From NCBI GenBank assembly GCA_001939145.1, contig LSRX01001124.1:1-64000 (forward strand): DNA of 64,000 bases. Direction: 5' to 3'. The translations under genes were made by a program, and so were the position numbers. The stretch is from Symbiodinium microadriaticum (Eukaryota; Sar; Dinophyceae; Suessiales; Symbiodiniaceae). The notes under the pieces were generated by a model. The model was not told the origin of the DNA, did no database searches, and saw only the letters and a list, made by a program, of their open reading frames with translations. Below are positions 56,396 through 64,000 of this stretch, piece after piece (the stretch's first letter is position 1; every line of letters begins with the position of its first letter).

Positions 56396-56639
56396 GCACG
56401 GGCGTGACCAACACCAAGGGTGTGGGCAGCTCGTGCTGCCTTGGAGGTGTGCTGTTGCCCAGACTCTGGCTGCAGCCCCGAGCGGGGGGTCGGGCGTGAC
56501 CAGCGCATTCGTGGTGCAGGCAGCCCGACCCTTTTCGGATGGGGCGTGACATTGCCAACAGACAACTTTTCATGTTCGGCAGCAACTTTGAGGGGAGCAC
56601 AAGCGTGACCAGTGCCCATGCGGCACAGGCAGCTTGTGC
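56396..56639 (+). repeat. Three structured motifs between recombinase and gag
   Basis: Copies at 56396-56436, 56487-56531 and 56597-56639. Each has an outer stem (GCACGGGC/GCTCGTGC with one wobble; GGGTCGGGC/GCCCGACCC; GCACAAGC/GCTTGTGC), a conserved GTGACCA on the 5' side and GGCA on the 3' side, and an inner stem (ACACC/GGTGT, GCGC/GTGC, GTGCC/GGCAC). Both stems change in a compensating way. Between them ATTGCCRACAGAC appears twice (56551, 56658). Confidence 0.75.
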
Positions 56640-56786
56640 TTATCAGGCATGAAGTAGCATTGCCGACAGACTTCAACGTACCAAGGTGGTGCGCCCATGG
56701 CTGCGTCGCTGAAAAATCATTGCGAGTGCCCGTCATCTGACTGAGGCCTGCGTGATGTGCGATTGCGAGTGAGGGTCGATCATTTT

Positions 56787-56816
56787 GAACCAGGCGCGCA
56801 CGCGCGCGCCTGGTTC
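56787..56816. other. Perfect 13-bp hairpin upstream of gag
   Basis: GAACCAGGCGCGC (56787-56799), four-base loop, GCGCGCCTGGTTC (56804-56816), 100 bp before the gag ATG. Could terminate, insulate or be a recombinase site. Confidence 0.65.
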
Positions 56817-56915
56817 GAGTTGCGCAAGTGCCATGCTTTGCCTATCGAGATTTGAATGTTTCGCGAGCTCTTTTCAGCATGAGTTAGCCTCGGCTTAGGC
56901 GCAGCTATCACTGCA

Positions 56916-58130
56916 ATGGCATCCCTGCTGAAGAGTGAGGCAGCATTCGAAGCGAGGGCCAAAGATTGCGGGTTACCGACTGAAGAGATTGACAGGCTGA
57001 AGGCGGCAGGGATAGTGAACATTTCGCTGCTCGCATTTGCCACGAGCGCTCCGGGCACTCCTCCTACTGAGGACCAGCTTCGTAATCTTCTCAGGCCTCT
57101 TGCTCCTGACTCGCTGGGGGTGGGAACTGTGGCCGCGCTGAGGCACCTGATGTTTGAATGCCAGACCTTATGCTTGGCCCACGTCAAGGCTTCCGTTGAG
57201 GGCACCGACAAGAAGGTCGAACTTGTTCCTGCAGAAAGGAGCGCCAGGATCGCGGCTCAGAGGGCTCGCATGCAAGGGCTTACTCTTTCGGGACCTCTGG
57301 AGTGCTCTTATGGGTCATACGATTATGTCGGGCAGATGCTTGAGAAGGATAGTCCAATGTACTTGGAGCCGCATCGATTCGACACAAGAGCAGCAGAAGT
57401 GGCCAGGGAGCGACCGGGAAAGGAACTCATCCTTGACCAGAATCGCCTTTCTGTCAAGGACAAATCAGACAAAGGCAAATGCGCTATTCAGGACTCCCTG
57501 TCACTACACCAGGCCCTTCAGCGTCGCGCCCTCGCTTGCGACCTCATGTCTGCATGCAGCTATGAAGTTCTTCATGAGTGGCACTCTTTCATGTTAGAGC
57601 GACTTCAGCAGCAGCCGCCACCGAATTGTTCCAAACCGAGCATTGAACAAATTCTTCGTGCAGACCGAGCTGCGTGGATCCGAATGGCTGAGCGGGTGCA
57701 CTCACTGAAGCGGACAGCCTCAGGAGAGTTGCCGCTTGACGCTGCGATCAAGGATCTCAACCGAGACCCTACTGTACTCTTTCACCTTCTGCCGGTGAGG
57801 GAGGTGAAGCCGAGTGCGCCTCCGCCTCCTAAACTGGATGACAAGCGCCTTCTTGACGGTGACAAGAAGCGCAAGACTACTGGATCCGGCAACAAGAACA
57901 ACCAGGACTCCGGGGGCAAGGCTCAGAAAGCTGAGCTGCCAGATGAGCTTAAGGGCATCCAAGGTTTGAACATGACGACCGAGGCCGGGGAAAAGTTTTG
58001 CTGGCCGTACAATTGCGCAAAGGGATGCCGGTTTGCCAAAGCCGGCAAGTCTTGTAGGCGAGGCAAACATGCTTGCATGAAGTGTGGCAAGAATCACTCA
58101 TTGCGTGACTGCAAGGAGGGCAAGGAGTGA
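56916..58130 (+). CDS. Element D gag-like protein
   Basis: 404 residues from ATG 56916. Mainly helical (LKSEAAFEARAKDCGLPTEE, HEWHSFMLERLQQQ), a Pro/Lys linker, then a Cys/His cluster ending in a zinc knuckle (CMKCGKNHSLRDC). Typical for gag of tyrosine-recombinase elements. It stops at TGA 58128-58130; the same frame is open from there into pol, so readthrough (GAG TGA CTC) may make a gag-pol fusion. Confidence 0.65.
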   Translation: MASLLKSEAAFEARAKDCGLPTEEIDRLKAAGIVNISLLAFATSAPGTPPTEDQLRNLLRPLAPDSLGVGTVAALRHLMFECQTLCLAHVKASVEGTDKKVELVPAERSARIAAQRARMQGLTLSGPLECSYGSYDYVGQMLEKDSPMYLEPHRFDTRAAEVARERPGKELILDQNRLSVKDKSDKGKCAIQDSLSLHQALQRRALACDLMSACSYEVLHEWHSFMLERLQQQPPPNCSKPSIEQILRADRAAWIRMAERVHSLKRTASGELPLDAAIKDLNRDPTVLFHLLPVREVKPSAPPPPKLDDKRLLDGDKKRKTTGSGNKNNQDSGGKAQKAELPDELKGIQGLNMTTEAGEKFCWPYNCAKGCRFAKAGKSCRRGKHACMKCGKNHSLRDCKEGKE

Positions 58131-61100
58131 CTCTCCACGGAAGTCGCTCCCCTAGGTGGGGCGTCGCCCTCGCCTGCCAAGTGTGCACGCCTGTGCAAGC
58201 CTGCTGCCGCTCACACTCCTTCGGCCTTTTCGTGTAGTGCCGCAGGTTGCGAAGGTTTGTCACCGTCGCAACCACGTTTTCCCAAGATTGGCAGTCAGCA
58301 TGTGCTTGAATCAGGTGATAATTCAGTTTCCAATCTTTCTCCATCCTGTGACTCCATGTCTGAACATCATGCATCGTCGCTTCGCCCCGCTGCGTCTCGA
58401 ACTGAGTTGCCGCAGACGTGCATGAAGCAGATTTGTTTTTGGACTTTAGACCCGGCTGATGGCCTGCCGGGGAACACTCACCATGATGCTGAGAGTCTTG
58501 CACGTAAGATTTTGCAAGTGCGCAAGGTGCCCACACGCGGTGACATCCTCCAGCTCTTCGAGCTCCTTCCTCACGAGAAACCTCCTCGAGGCAGTGGGAG
58601 CGGCTCTTGCTTCAGTTGTGGCATGTTTGCCCAGAACACCTTGCGTGGCCTTAGGGTCGGGAGCCGAAAATTCCCGGACTCTGCACGAGTGCTCACTGCT
58701 TTCGCCCGAGGCTGTGCCCCCGGGCACGTGTTCACCAGTGTGAACTTGTTCTGCAATGTGCGAACTGCTTTGCATGTGGACTCAAACAATGATCATTATG
58801 CCAACTTGGTGGCCGGCATTAGCTCTTTCGAGGGCGGCCAAATCCTTGTTGAGAATCCTCGTGGACGCCACCGAATGCAAACATCGGAAGGTTCTGTGAG
58901 TGCTGATCTCTTGGAGATTGCAGGGACTCATGCCTTGTTTGATGCATACCGTCTCAAGCACGAGACGACTGAGTGGCGGGGTTCTAGGTTAGTCTTGGTT
59001 GCCTTTTCGGTTAAGGGTTCCTCTTCCCTTTGCGATGAAGATCGTGCGGCTTTACTTGATCAAGGGTTCGTGCTTCCGCCCACACCCGAGTGTTCCACTA
59101 ACGATCCTCCGACTGTGGCCCAGGTTCCTATGAAATCGTTGCCGCCGGGGCTCACCCAGCGGGTGGCAAGCCGATGCCTCGGAGACCTGTTTTTCCTCGA
59201 GCTGTTTTGCGGGACTGGTGGCCTTGCTGCTGCAGTCAAGAAGGTTGGATTCGGCACATCAATTGGAGTTGCATCTCGCGTGACCGGCCGCACCAAGTGC
59301 CCAGTAATTCCTATGAACCTTCTTAATGCATCGCAACACGCTCTCTTGTGGGACATGTTAGCCAAGCCCAACTTGTGTGCCGTGCACATTTGCCCGCCTA
59401 CAAGTGATCAGACCATCGTCAACCTGTGCGTCGATGTCGTGTCATGGTGCCACAGCCGTGGCATTCTGCTGACCATAGAAGGCCCTGTGTCAAGCTCCAC
59501 TTGGGATGGCCCTCTTGGGCGAAAGTGTAAAGCTTTGGGGTTCCTTAAAACGACTCTGCACCAGTGCATGTTTGGGGCAGCTCATGCTAAGCACTCAGCC
59601 ATCTTTCATAATTACCCCGAGGTGCGACGTTTGTGCCTGCTTTGCGACCACCAACATCAGCATGCTGCTTGGGATCAAACCGTTGATGGTCCCATCAGTG
59701 CATACCCTCTTGCAATGTGTCAAAGCCTGGCCCGTGCAATCCGGGATACGTTGGAGCATGCAGGATGCTCATGTGCGCCGCCGGCCGTGTCCTTGAGTCG
59801 GGCCGCTCAAGCTGCAACTTACAAGCAACCCAAGGGCACCCGCATGCCACCTCTGGTGCCCGCCAGGTCAGGTCTCGTAGTTCTGCGTGGGCCAGGTAAG
59901 TTCATGCCTGCAACGGGTGTTCTCAAACAGTTCACCCCCATTGCTCCTGAGATCACGTCTATGCCACCTGTGCATGGCCTAGCAGCCGGCTCAAAATGCA
60001 CCAGGTCAATGCTTTACGGGGGTTGGGGCACTGACCATGGGCCAATCCGAGAAATGACCTTTGCAATTCCTCACTCGTGTGACGACTTTGTGAAATTTGC
60101 CTCGGCTGCAGAGCACCCTAGACATCTTTACAGCGGTGTGCCAGATGTCCTAGCAGACTGCGTGCGCAAGTGTGCAACAACACCGTATGTGGAGGTCGGC
60201 AAAGAAAGAACGGAAGCCCTAAGGAAGTGGACCCTGCGTGCTCAGGAACTTCGCGAACAGGTGGACCCTAACCCACCGAAAGGTCACTGTGCGAAAATTC
60301 TTGAGGGCAAAGATCTGCGTCTTTTTCAGGAGATGTTGGATGCTAGTGGTCATGCAGACTCCCATCTACCATCTTGCATCAGAGAAGGGTTCAACCTCAT
60401 GGGCCCTTTGCCCAGCTCTGGTGTCTTGCAGAGGAAGTCAACCTTTGCAACTCTCACTCCTGATGAAGTTCGTGCCAACGCAGCCGCAGTGCGTACAGCG
60501 ATATGGAACGCTTGCAAAGGCACGAAGCACGACCGCGTTGCAGAAGAAGTCTCGAGGATCACCAAAGAAGAAAAGATGAATGGATGGTTGGAGGGTCCAT
60601 TCTTCGACGACATCCCAGAGGGTGCGGTCTTGAGTAGGCGCTTTGGCGTCGAGCAAACAAGCACCAAGCCCGATGGAACCGTTGTCTCGAAAGTAAGACC
60701 TATTGACGACTTTACGGAAAGCCAGGTCAATCTCACCAACTCTTGCGACGAAACGGTGTCGCCTCACGGGGTGGATACCATAGTCGCAGGTGCGTGTCTC
60801 AGAGTCAGGGCCCGGCCTGAGAGAGAAGCTCCTGAGACTCTCCGAGGTTGCACCATAGATCTTCGTAAAGCATATAAGCAATTAGCCATTGCTCTCCAAT
60901 CCCTGAACGACGCTTTTCTTTGTGTGTACGACACAGAGGCCAAGAAACCTGCTGCCTACAGGACTCTAGTCCTGCCCTTCGGGGCGCGGGCAGCTGTCAA
61001 CGGGTTTTGCAGGTGTTCTCTTGCGTTATTTTGGATAGGGGTGGTTCTTTTCCAGCTCCACTGGAGTGTGTTCTATGACGACTACTTCCTCGTGGCGGGT

Positions 61101-62006
61101 GAACAGGAATCCCAACACATTCACTTCGTGCAGCAGAGCTTCTTTAAACTTGTCGGATGGGCCACGTCATCCGAAAAGGAATCAGGTTTTCAGGCGATGG
61201 CTCGTGCATTAGGTGTTTGCATTTCCTTCGCAGAAATGAAGCTTGGATGGGTCGTTGTGCAGAACACTGAACATAGAAAGAACGACTTGCGTCGGCTCAT
61301 TGATGCTTTGATAGCCAAAGGTCAGGCGACGTCGCATGAGCTCACTGTTTTGAGGGGCAGGCTCATGTTCGCTGACAATCAGATTTTTGGCAGGCGAGCA
61401 CGCCAGGTCTTTGCGACGCTGTCCAAAGCGTGCGCAAGAAAGAAGTTGATCAACATCAAGGATGACCTACTTGTTGCTTTGCTTTTCTTCAGAGACAGAG
61501 TAGTTGAGGGCCCACCAAGGCGTGTACACACCTGCAGCAGGCGGAAGATGTGTCTCTTCACTGATGCCTCCTATGAGGCCACAGGCTCAGGTCTTGGAGG
61601 CATCTCTTACGACTCACAAGGGAACCCTGTCCGATGGTTCTCAGAATGGTTGGGGCCGGAGGCTCTCACCCCATTCAGAGCAGGTGACAAAGAGGGAATT
61701 ATCTTTGAGCTGGAGATTTTTGCAGCAGTGCAGGGAGCGATAGATCTCCTGCGTGGCGAGGAACATCTTGATGTGGTGCTCTTTGTTGATAATCGTGCTG
61801 CCCTCTCTTGTCTCATAAGTGGTCGCGCAGACGGTGTCGCATCGCTGTCTTTGCAGCGACTCTTGAGCTATGAGGAGGATCATGACATCAACTTTTGGAT
61901 GGAGTGGGTGCCGTCCGAGAGCAACCCAGCAGATGCTCCTTCGCGAAAGGACACTTCCAGTCTTGACACTAGGACTCGTGTGCGACTCTCAGCCTTTTCG
62001 CCTTAG
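58131..62006 (+). CDS. Element D pol: 2OG dioxygenase-like, methyltransferase-like, RT, RNase H
   Basis: Frame open from 58131; the first ATG is near 58353. Residues counted from 58257. TET/JBP-like Fe(II)/2-oxoglutarate dioxygenase (about 120-260): FTSVNLFCN, HVD (H173, D175), ISSFEGGQILVEN, H235 in KHETTEW and R244 in GSRLVLVAF, so HxD...H...R is complete. Cytosine-C5-methyltransferase-like (about 308-480): FLELFCGTGGLAAAV is the SAM loop and LTIEGPVSSSTWDG recalls the IENP block, but the catalytic PPC appears as CPPTSD, lacking Cys in that place. RT: DLRKAYKQLAI (near 868), LPFGARAAVNGFCR, FYDDYF (near 940). RNase H: CLFTDASYEATG (near 1100), LFVDNRAAL, PADAPSR. Confidence 0.78.
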   Translation, partial: LSTEVAPLGGASPSPAKCARLCKPAAAHTPSAFSCSAAGCEGLSPSQPRFPKIGSQHVLESGDNSVSNLSPSCDSMSEHHASSLRPAASRTELPQTCMKQICFWTLDPADGLPGNTHHDAESLARKILQVRKVPTRGDILQLFELLPHEKPPRGSGSGSCFSCGMFAQNTLRGLRVGSRKFPDSARVLTAFARGCAPGHVFTSVNLFCNVRTALHVDSNNDHYANLVAGISSFEGGQILVENPRGRHRMQTSEGSVSADLLEIAGTHALFDAYRLKHETTEWRGSRLVLVAFSVKGSSSLCDEDRAALLDQGFVLPPTPECSTNDPPTVAQVPMKSLPPGLTQRVASRCLGDLFFLELFCGTGGLAAAVKKVGFGTSIGVASRVTGRTKCPVIPMNLLNASQHALLWDMLAKPNLCAVHICPPTSDQTIVNLCVDVVSWCHSRGILLTIEGPVSSSTWDGPLGRKCKALGFLKTTLHQCMFGAAHAKHSAIFHNYPEVRRLCLLCDHQHQHAAWDQTVDGPISAYPLAMCQSLARAIRDTLEHAGCSCAPPAVSLSRAAQAATYKQPKGTRMPPLVPARSGLVVLRGPGKFMPATGVLKQFTPIAPEITSMPPVHGLAAGSKCTRSMLYGGWGTDHGPIREMTFAIPHSCDDFVKFASAAEHPRHLYSGVPDVLADCVRKCATTPYVEVGKERTEALRKWTLRAQELREQVDPNPPKGHCAKILEGKDLRLFQEMLDASGHADSHLPSCIREGFNLMGPLPSSGVLQRKSTFATLTPDEVRANAAAVRTAIWNACKGTKHDRVAEEVSRITKEEKMNGWLEGPFFDDIPEGAVLSRRFGVEQTSTKPDGTVVSKVRPIDDFTESQVNLTNSCDETVSPHGVDTIVAGACLRVRARPEREAPETLRGCTIDLRKAYKQLAIALQSLNDAFLCVYDTEAKKPAAYRTLVLPFGARAAVNGFCRCSLALFWIGVVLFQLHWSVFYDDYFLVAGEQESQHIHFVQQSFFKLVGWATSSEKESGFQAMARALGVCISFAEMKLGWVVVQNTEHRKNDLRRLIDALIAKGQATSHELTVLRGRLMFADNQIFGRRARQVFATLSKACARKKLINIKDDLLVALLFFRDRVVEGPPRRVHTCSRRKMCLFTDASYEATGSGLGGISYDSQGNPVRWFSEWLGPEALTPFRAGDKEGIIFELEIFAAVQGAIDLLRGEEHLDVVLFVDNRAALSCLISGRADGVASLSLQRLLSYEEDHDINFWMEWVPSESNPADAPSRKDTSSLDTRTRVRLSAFSP

Positions 62007-62021
62007 GGGCCCTTCATGCGT

Positions 62022-62256
62022 GGGGTGTGGAGGGCCCGATGTATTCGAGCTTCGGCTCAGGATCATCGGTGCTTCTTCTTTCGACCAGACGTGTCGCGAT
62101 CTCCCATCGCAAAATGAAGGTGACCGAGTGACTGCGAGTATTTTCCCTTTTCTTTCCACATATTTCATCGATGCAGAATATATCGACGCATTTATATCAT
62201 ATTCTATTTTTGAATGCCCTCATATCTTTAGGGCGACAGGAATCAGAAGGAAATAA
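62022..62256 (+). repeat. Split direct repeat B1
   Basis: 235 bp from GGGGTGTGGAGGGCCC to GGAAATAA, followed without a gap by A2. The B1/A2 border reproduces the junction of joined element ends expected in the circular intermediate. Confidence 0.88.
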
Positions 62257-62470
62257 GACGGCCCTCACCGAAGGTGACAAAGTTTTATTTTCCTGATTCC
62301 GTTTTCTTTGAAATGTTTTGCATTTCAAACGCCCGAAGTTTTGTTTTCCCTAAATCGTGGCTGCACTTTTGCTTGTCCGATTTTTGTGGAACTCCTTTGC
62401 CCGTGCAACATTGTGGCTCCAGGGTGGGAGGTGGGAAACCCCTGCAACTGGGCAAAGGCTCAGTTTTTGT
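62257..62470 (+). repeat. Split direct repeat A2
   Basis: Second copy of A1; 33 bp separate it from B2. Confidence 0.9.
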
Positions 62471-62503
62471 CCCGCCCGCCCATTCCCCTTTTATTTCCCC
62501 GTC

Positions 62504-62738
62504 GGGGTGTGGAGGGCCCGATGTATTCGAGCTTCGGCTCAGGATCATCGGTGCTTCTTCTTTCGACCAGACATGTCGCGATCTCCCATCGCAAAATGAA
62601 GGTGACCGAGTAACTGCGAGTATTTTCCCTTTTCTTTCCACATATTTCATCGATGCAGAATATATCGACGCATTTATATCATATTCTATTTTTGAATGCC
62701 CTCATATCTTTAGGGCGACAGGAATCAGAAGGAAATAA
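62504..62738 (+). repeat. Split direct repeat B2
   Basis: Second copy of B1 with two substitutions. Its last base is the element's right end. Confidence 0.88.
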
Positions 62739-63490
62739 TCCAATTTGGACGAAACATCACCAGAAGTTTTGAGGAACTGAAGGGACTCGAAATCGTCCTG
62801 TACAAACTGCTGCTGATGGGGTTGCCTTTTCTGCAACTTCTGCTGACGGGGTTGCACTGTCTGCAGTTGTTGCTGCTGCTGAGGTGATGCTGCAGCAGAA
62901 CCGGCTGGGCCGGGTTGAAAATCCTGCCTGGCTTGGGTGCTGAGACCGAAGCTTGAGTTGGAGGCTTGTGGGGAGGCCTCACTGGCTCTGCCTGTTTTCT
63001 TGTGTGGAAGCCAGAACAGGGGGAGGTGGGGGTGGCGTTGGGGTGGCGGCGCTGCATTAAAAGAACCTCGAGGCTCATTCGAGGCCCAGTTGCCCGGAGG
63101 CATGCTTAAGGTTGGCATGGGCCTGATGGTAGCACCTTGTTGGCTCGATGATTGCGCAGGTGCTGAGCAGGCGGCGGTGCTTGCTGTCCTCGCGCTGGTG
63201 GTGCTGAGGAAGGAAGGGCTGCGGTGGCGTCGATGGTGGCGCCGATGATGTGTCCTTCGCCGATGGCTCCTGGACCGTTGCCTTTCAGGACTTGGTCCTG
63301 GCAATTGCTGCTCGGACGGGGCACGTGTTGGTCGTAGGGTAGAAATTGATGGTGCCGGTGTCGGGCGCGGAGGCGGAACATTCGCAGGCAAAGCTAGAGC
63401 ACCGGGCAGGGATGTAGCCTTGGCGGCAGAAGCTGCATTCACAGCGCCAGGTCCGGGTGAAACAGGGCCGGAGCCCGACTGAACACATAC
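62739..63490 (-). pseudogene. Minus-strand Penelope ORF1 relative, N-terminal half
   Basis: Open frame behind an acceptor-like TTCACTTTGCAG on the minus strand (about 63495). Pro-rich start, an RS/His-Arg stretch (RSRSHRRRTHHRRHHRRHRS), Pro/Ser-rich middle and Gln-rich segment, then FLKTSGDVSSKLD at the element D border. Same architecture as element B ORF1. The frame continues exactly at 53520 when element D is removed. Start codon not certain (63442 is a GTG). Confidence 0.5.
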
Positions 63491-63641
63491 GACATAGCTG
63501 CAAAGTGAAGGAATAGCTGCAACTTGAGAGGAAGCAGCTATAAGTTGTGATAGCTGTACGTATGCTTGCGTGCACTAAGCTCTGTCTCAGCATCAGACTA
63601 TGTACAAGACACACGAGGCAATCGGCAAAAGTATATGAAAC

Positions 63642-63968
63642 TCAGCATTCTGTCAGGTCAGAGACTGGATTCAGGGAATCCTTTGTCCAGGTACAGTTGC
63701 CTGAGGCATGAAATTTGATAAGAACGGCTGCTGGGCGGCCAGGCATACTTCTGGATAAGCGCTTTGCGCGAGTGGTAGCCTGACGCTCGAGCTGGCCATG
63801 TGCCTGCGCTATGAGGGTGTCGAATGCTCCAAGTGTCTGTCGGTAAGTTAAAGACGACAGCTCTGTTGGGAGCATTGATCGTGAAGGCCAGAAACTTGTG
63901 ATCAGAGACAGTCTCCAATTGGATGGTAGACCCACAGAACGACAGGTGCGTGAACTCAAGTAAAGCAC
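63642..63968 (-). other. Possible coding remnant, minus strand
   Basis: Frame ending at 63642 contains LTYRQTLGAFDTLIAQAHGQ, then LERQATTRAKRLSRSM. It lies upstream of the minus-strand ORF1 relative and might be an earlier ORF of that element. No family recognised. Confidence 0.25.
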
Positions 63969-64000
63969 CCAAACGGTGATGCTTGGTGTCGGACAGGAGA

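Larger units (their letters stand above)
53521..62738 (+). mobile_element. Element D: tyrosine-recombinase retrotransposon with split direct repeats
   Basis: 9.2 kb. Terminal structure A1 (53521-53734), B1 (62022-62256), A2 (62257-62470), B2 (62504-62738): the split-direct-repeat layout of Ngaro/PAT-type elements. It encodes a tyrosine recombinase and a DIRS-group RT-RNase H, no DDE integrase and no protease that I can see. No target duplication: deleting 53521-62738 rejoins a continuous minus-strand reading frame. A1 and A2 appear identical and B1 and B2 differ at two positions, so insertion is recent. Having YR upstream of gag and RT is unlike standard DIRS or Ngaro and closer to kinetoplastid VIPER order. 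Confidence 0.88.

Noticed and set aside
58446..58789. Minus- and plus-strand ORFs overlapping the dioxygenase-like region
   Set aside because: The sense frame has a full motif set; the others have none.
1..64000. tRNA or rRNA genes
   Set aside because: No cloverleaf with a TTCGANTC box or ribosomal RNA core sequence was noticed. The primer-binding sites only imply a tRNA encoded elsewhere.

Overview
The window looks like nuclear DNA of a dinoflagellate, most plausibly a Symbiodinium-like alga. The clues are intron-rich secretory-pathway genes with apparent GC splice donors, telomere-like CCCTAAA strings inside introns, no bacterial operons or Shine-Dalgarno sites, and copia-type polyproteins with long KGKGK tracts. 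No search could be run, so family assignments rest on motifs read by eye.

Layout. Positions 1-1840 are microsatellites, unassigned sequence and MITE remnants. A GT23/FUT8-like fucosyltransferase gene starts at 1841, and its C-terminal exon lies at 18465-18695. Between them sits element A (3734-18463), a 14.7 kb Ty1/copia LTR retrotransposon. Besides gag-pol it carries two large extra reading frames, with a KptA/Tpt1-like and an endonuclease/exonuclease/phosphatase (EEP)-like domain. It is studded with about 20 short palindromes whose stems covary. At 19041-35830 there are tandem sulfotransferase gene units, split by element B (22779-32658). Element B is a 9.9 kb Penelope-like element with 385-bp direct terminal repeats, a GIY-YIG endonuclease ahead of its RT, and seven other ORFs. 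A MITE (36578-36687) precedes a methyltransferase plus fucosyltransferase-like gene (36836-38587) that has one in-frame TAG.

From about 39400 to the end lies a nested graveyard of Penelope-like ORFs on both strands, hit by two younger elements. Element C (41421-51900) is a copia element with 169-bp LTRs and a perfect TGCCT target duplication. Element D (53521-62738) is a tyrosine-recombinase retrotransposon with split direct repeats A1-B1-A2-B2 and no target duplication. Its pol carries a TET/JBP-like 2-oxoglutarate dioxygenase domain, a cytosine-methyltransferase-like domain, RT and RNase H. Removing C or D restores an open reading frame in the sequence it entered.

How the genes may work together. 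The host genes all look like Golgi glycan-modifying enzymes (fucosyl-, sulfo- and methyltransferase). The rest is retroelement machinery. The most unusual cargo is the DNA-base-modification pair in D, the RNA-repair-like and nuclease-like domains in A, and the multi-ORF organisation of B. Three nucleotide-level signals lie on top of the coding content: covarying palindromes in A, an all-frame AGGAAC hexamer in C, and a three-copy structured motif in D.
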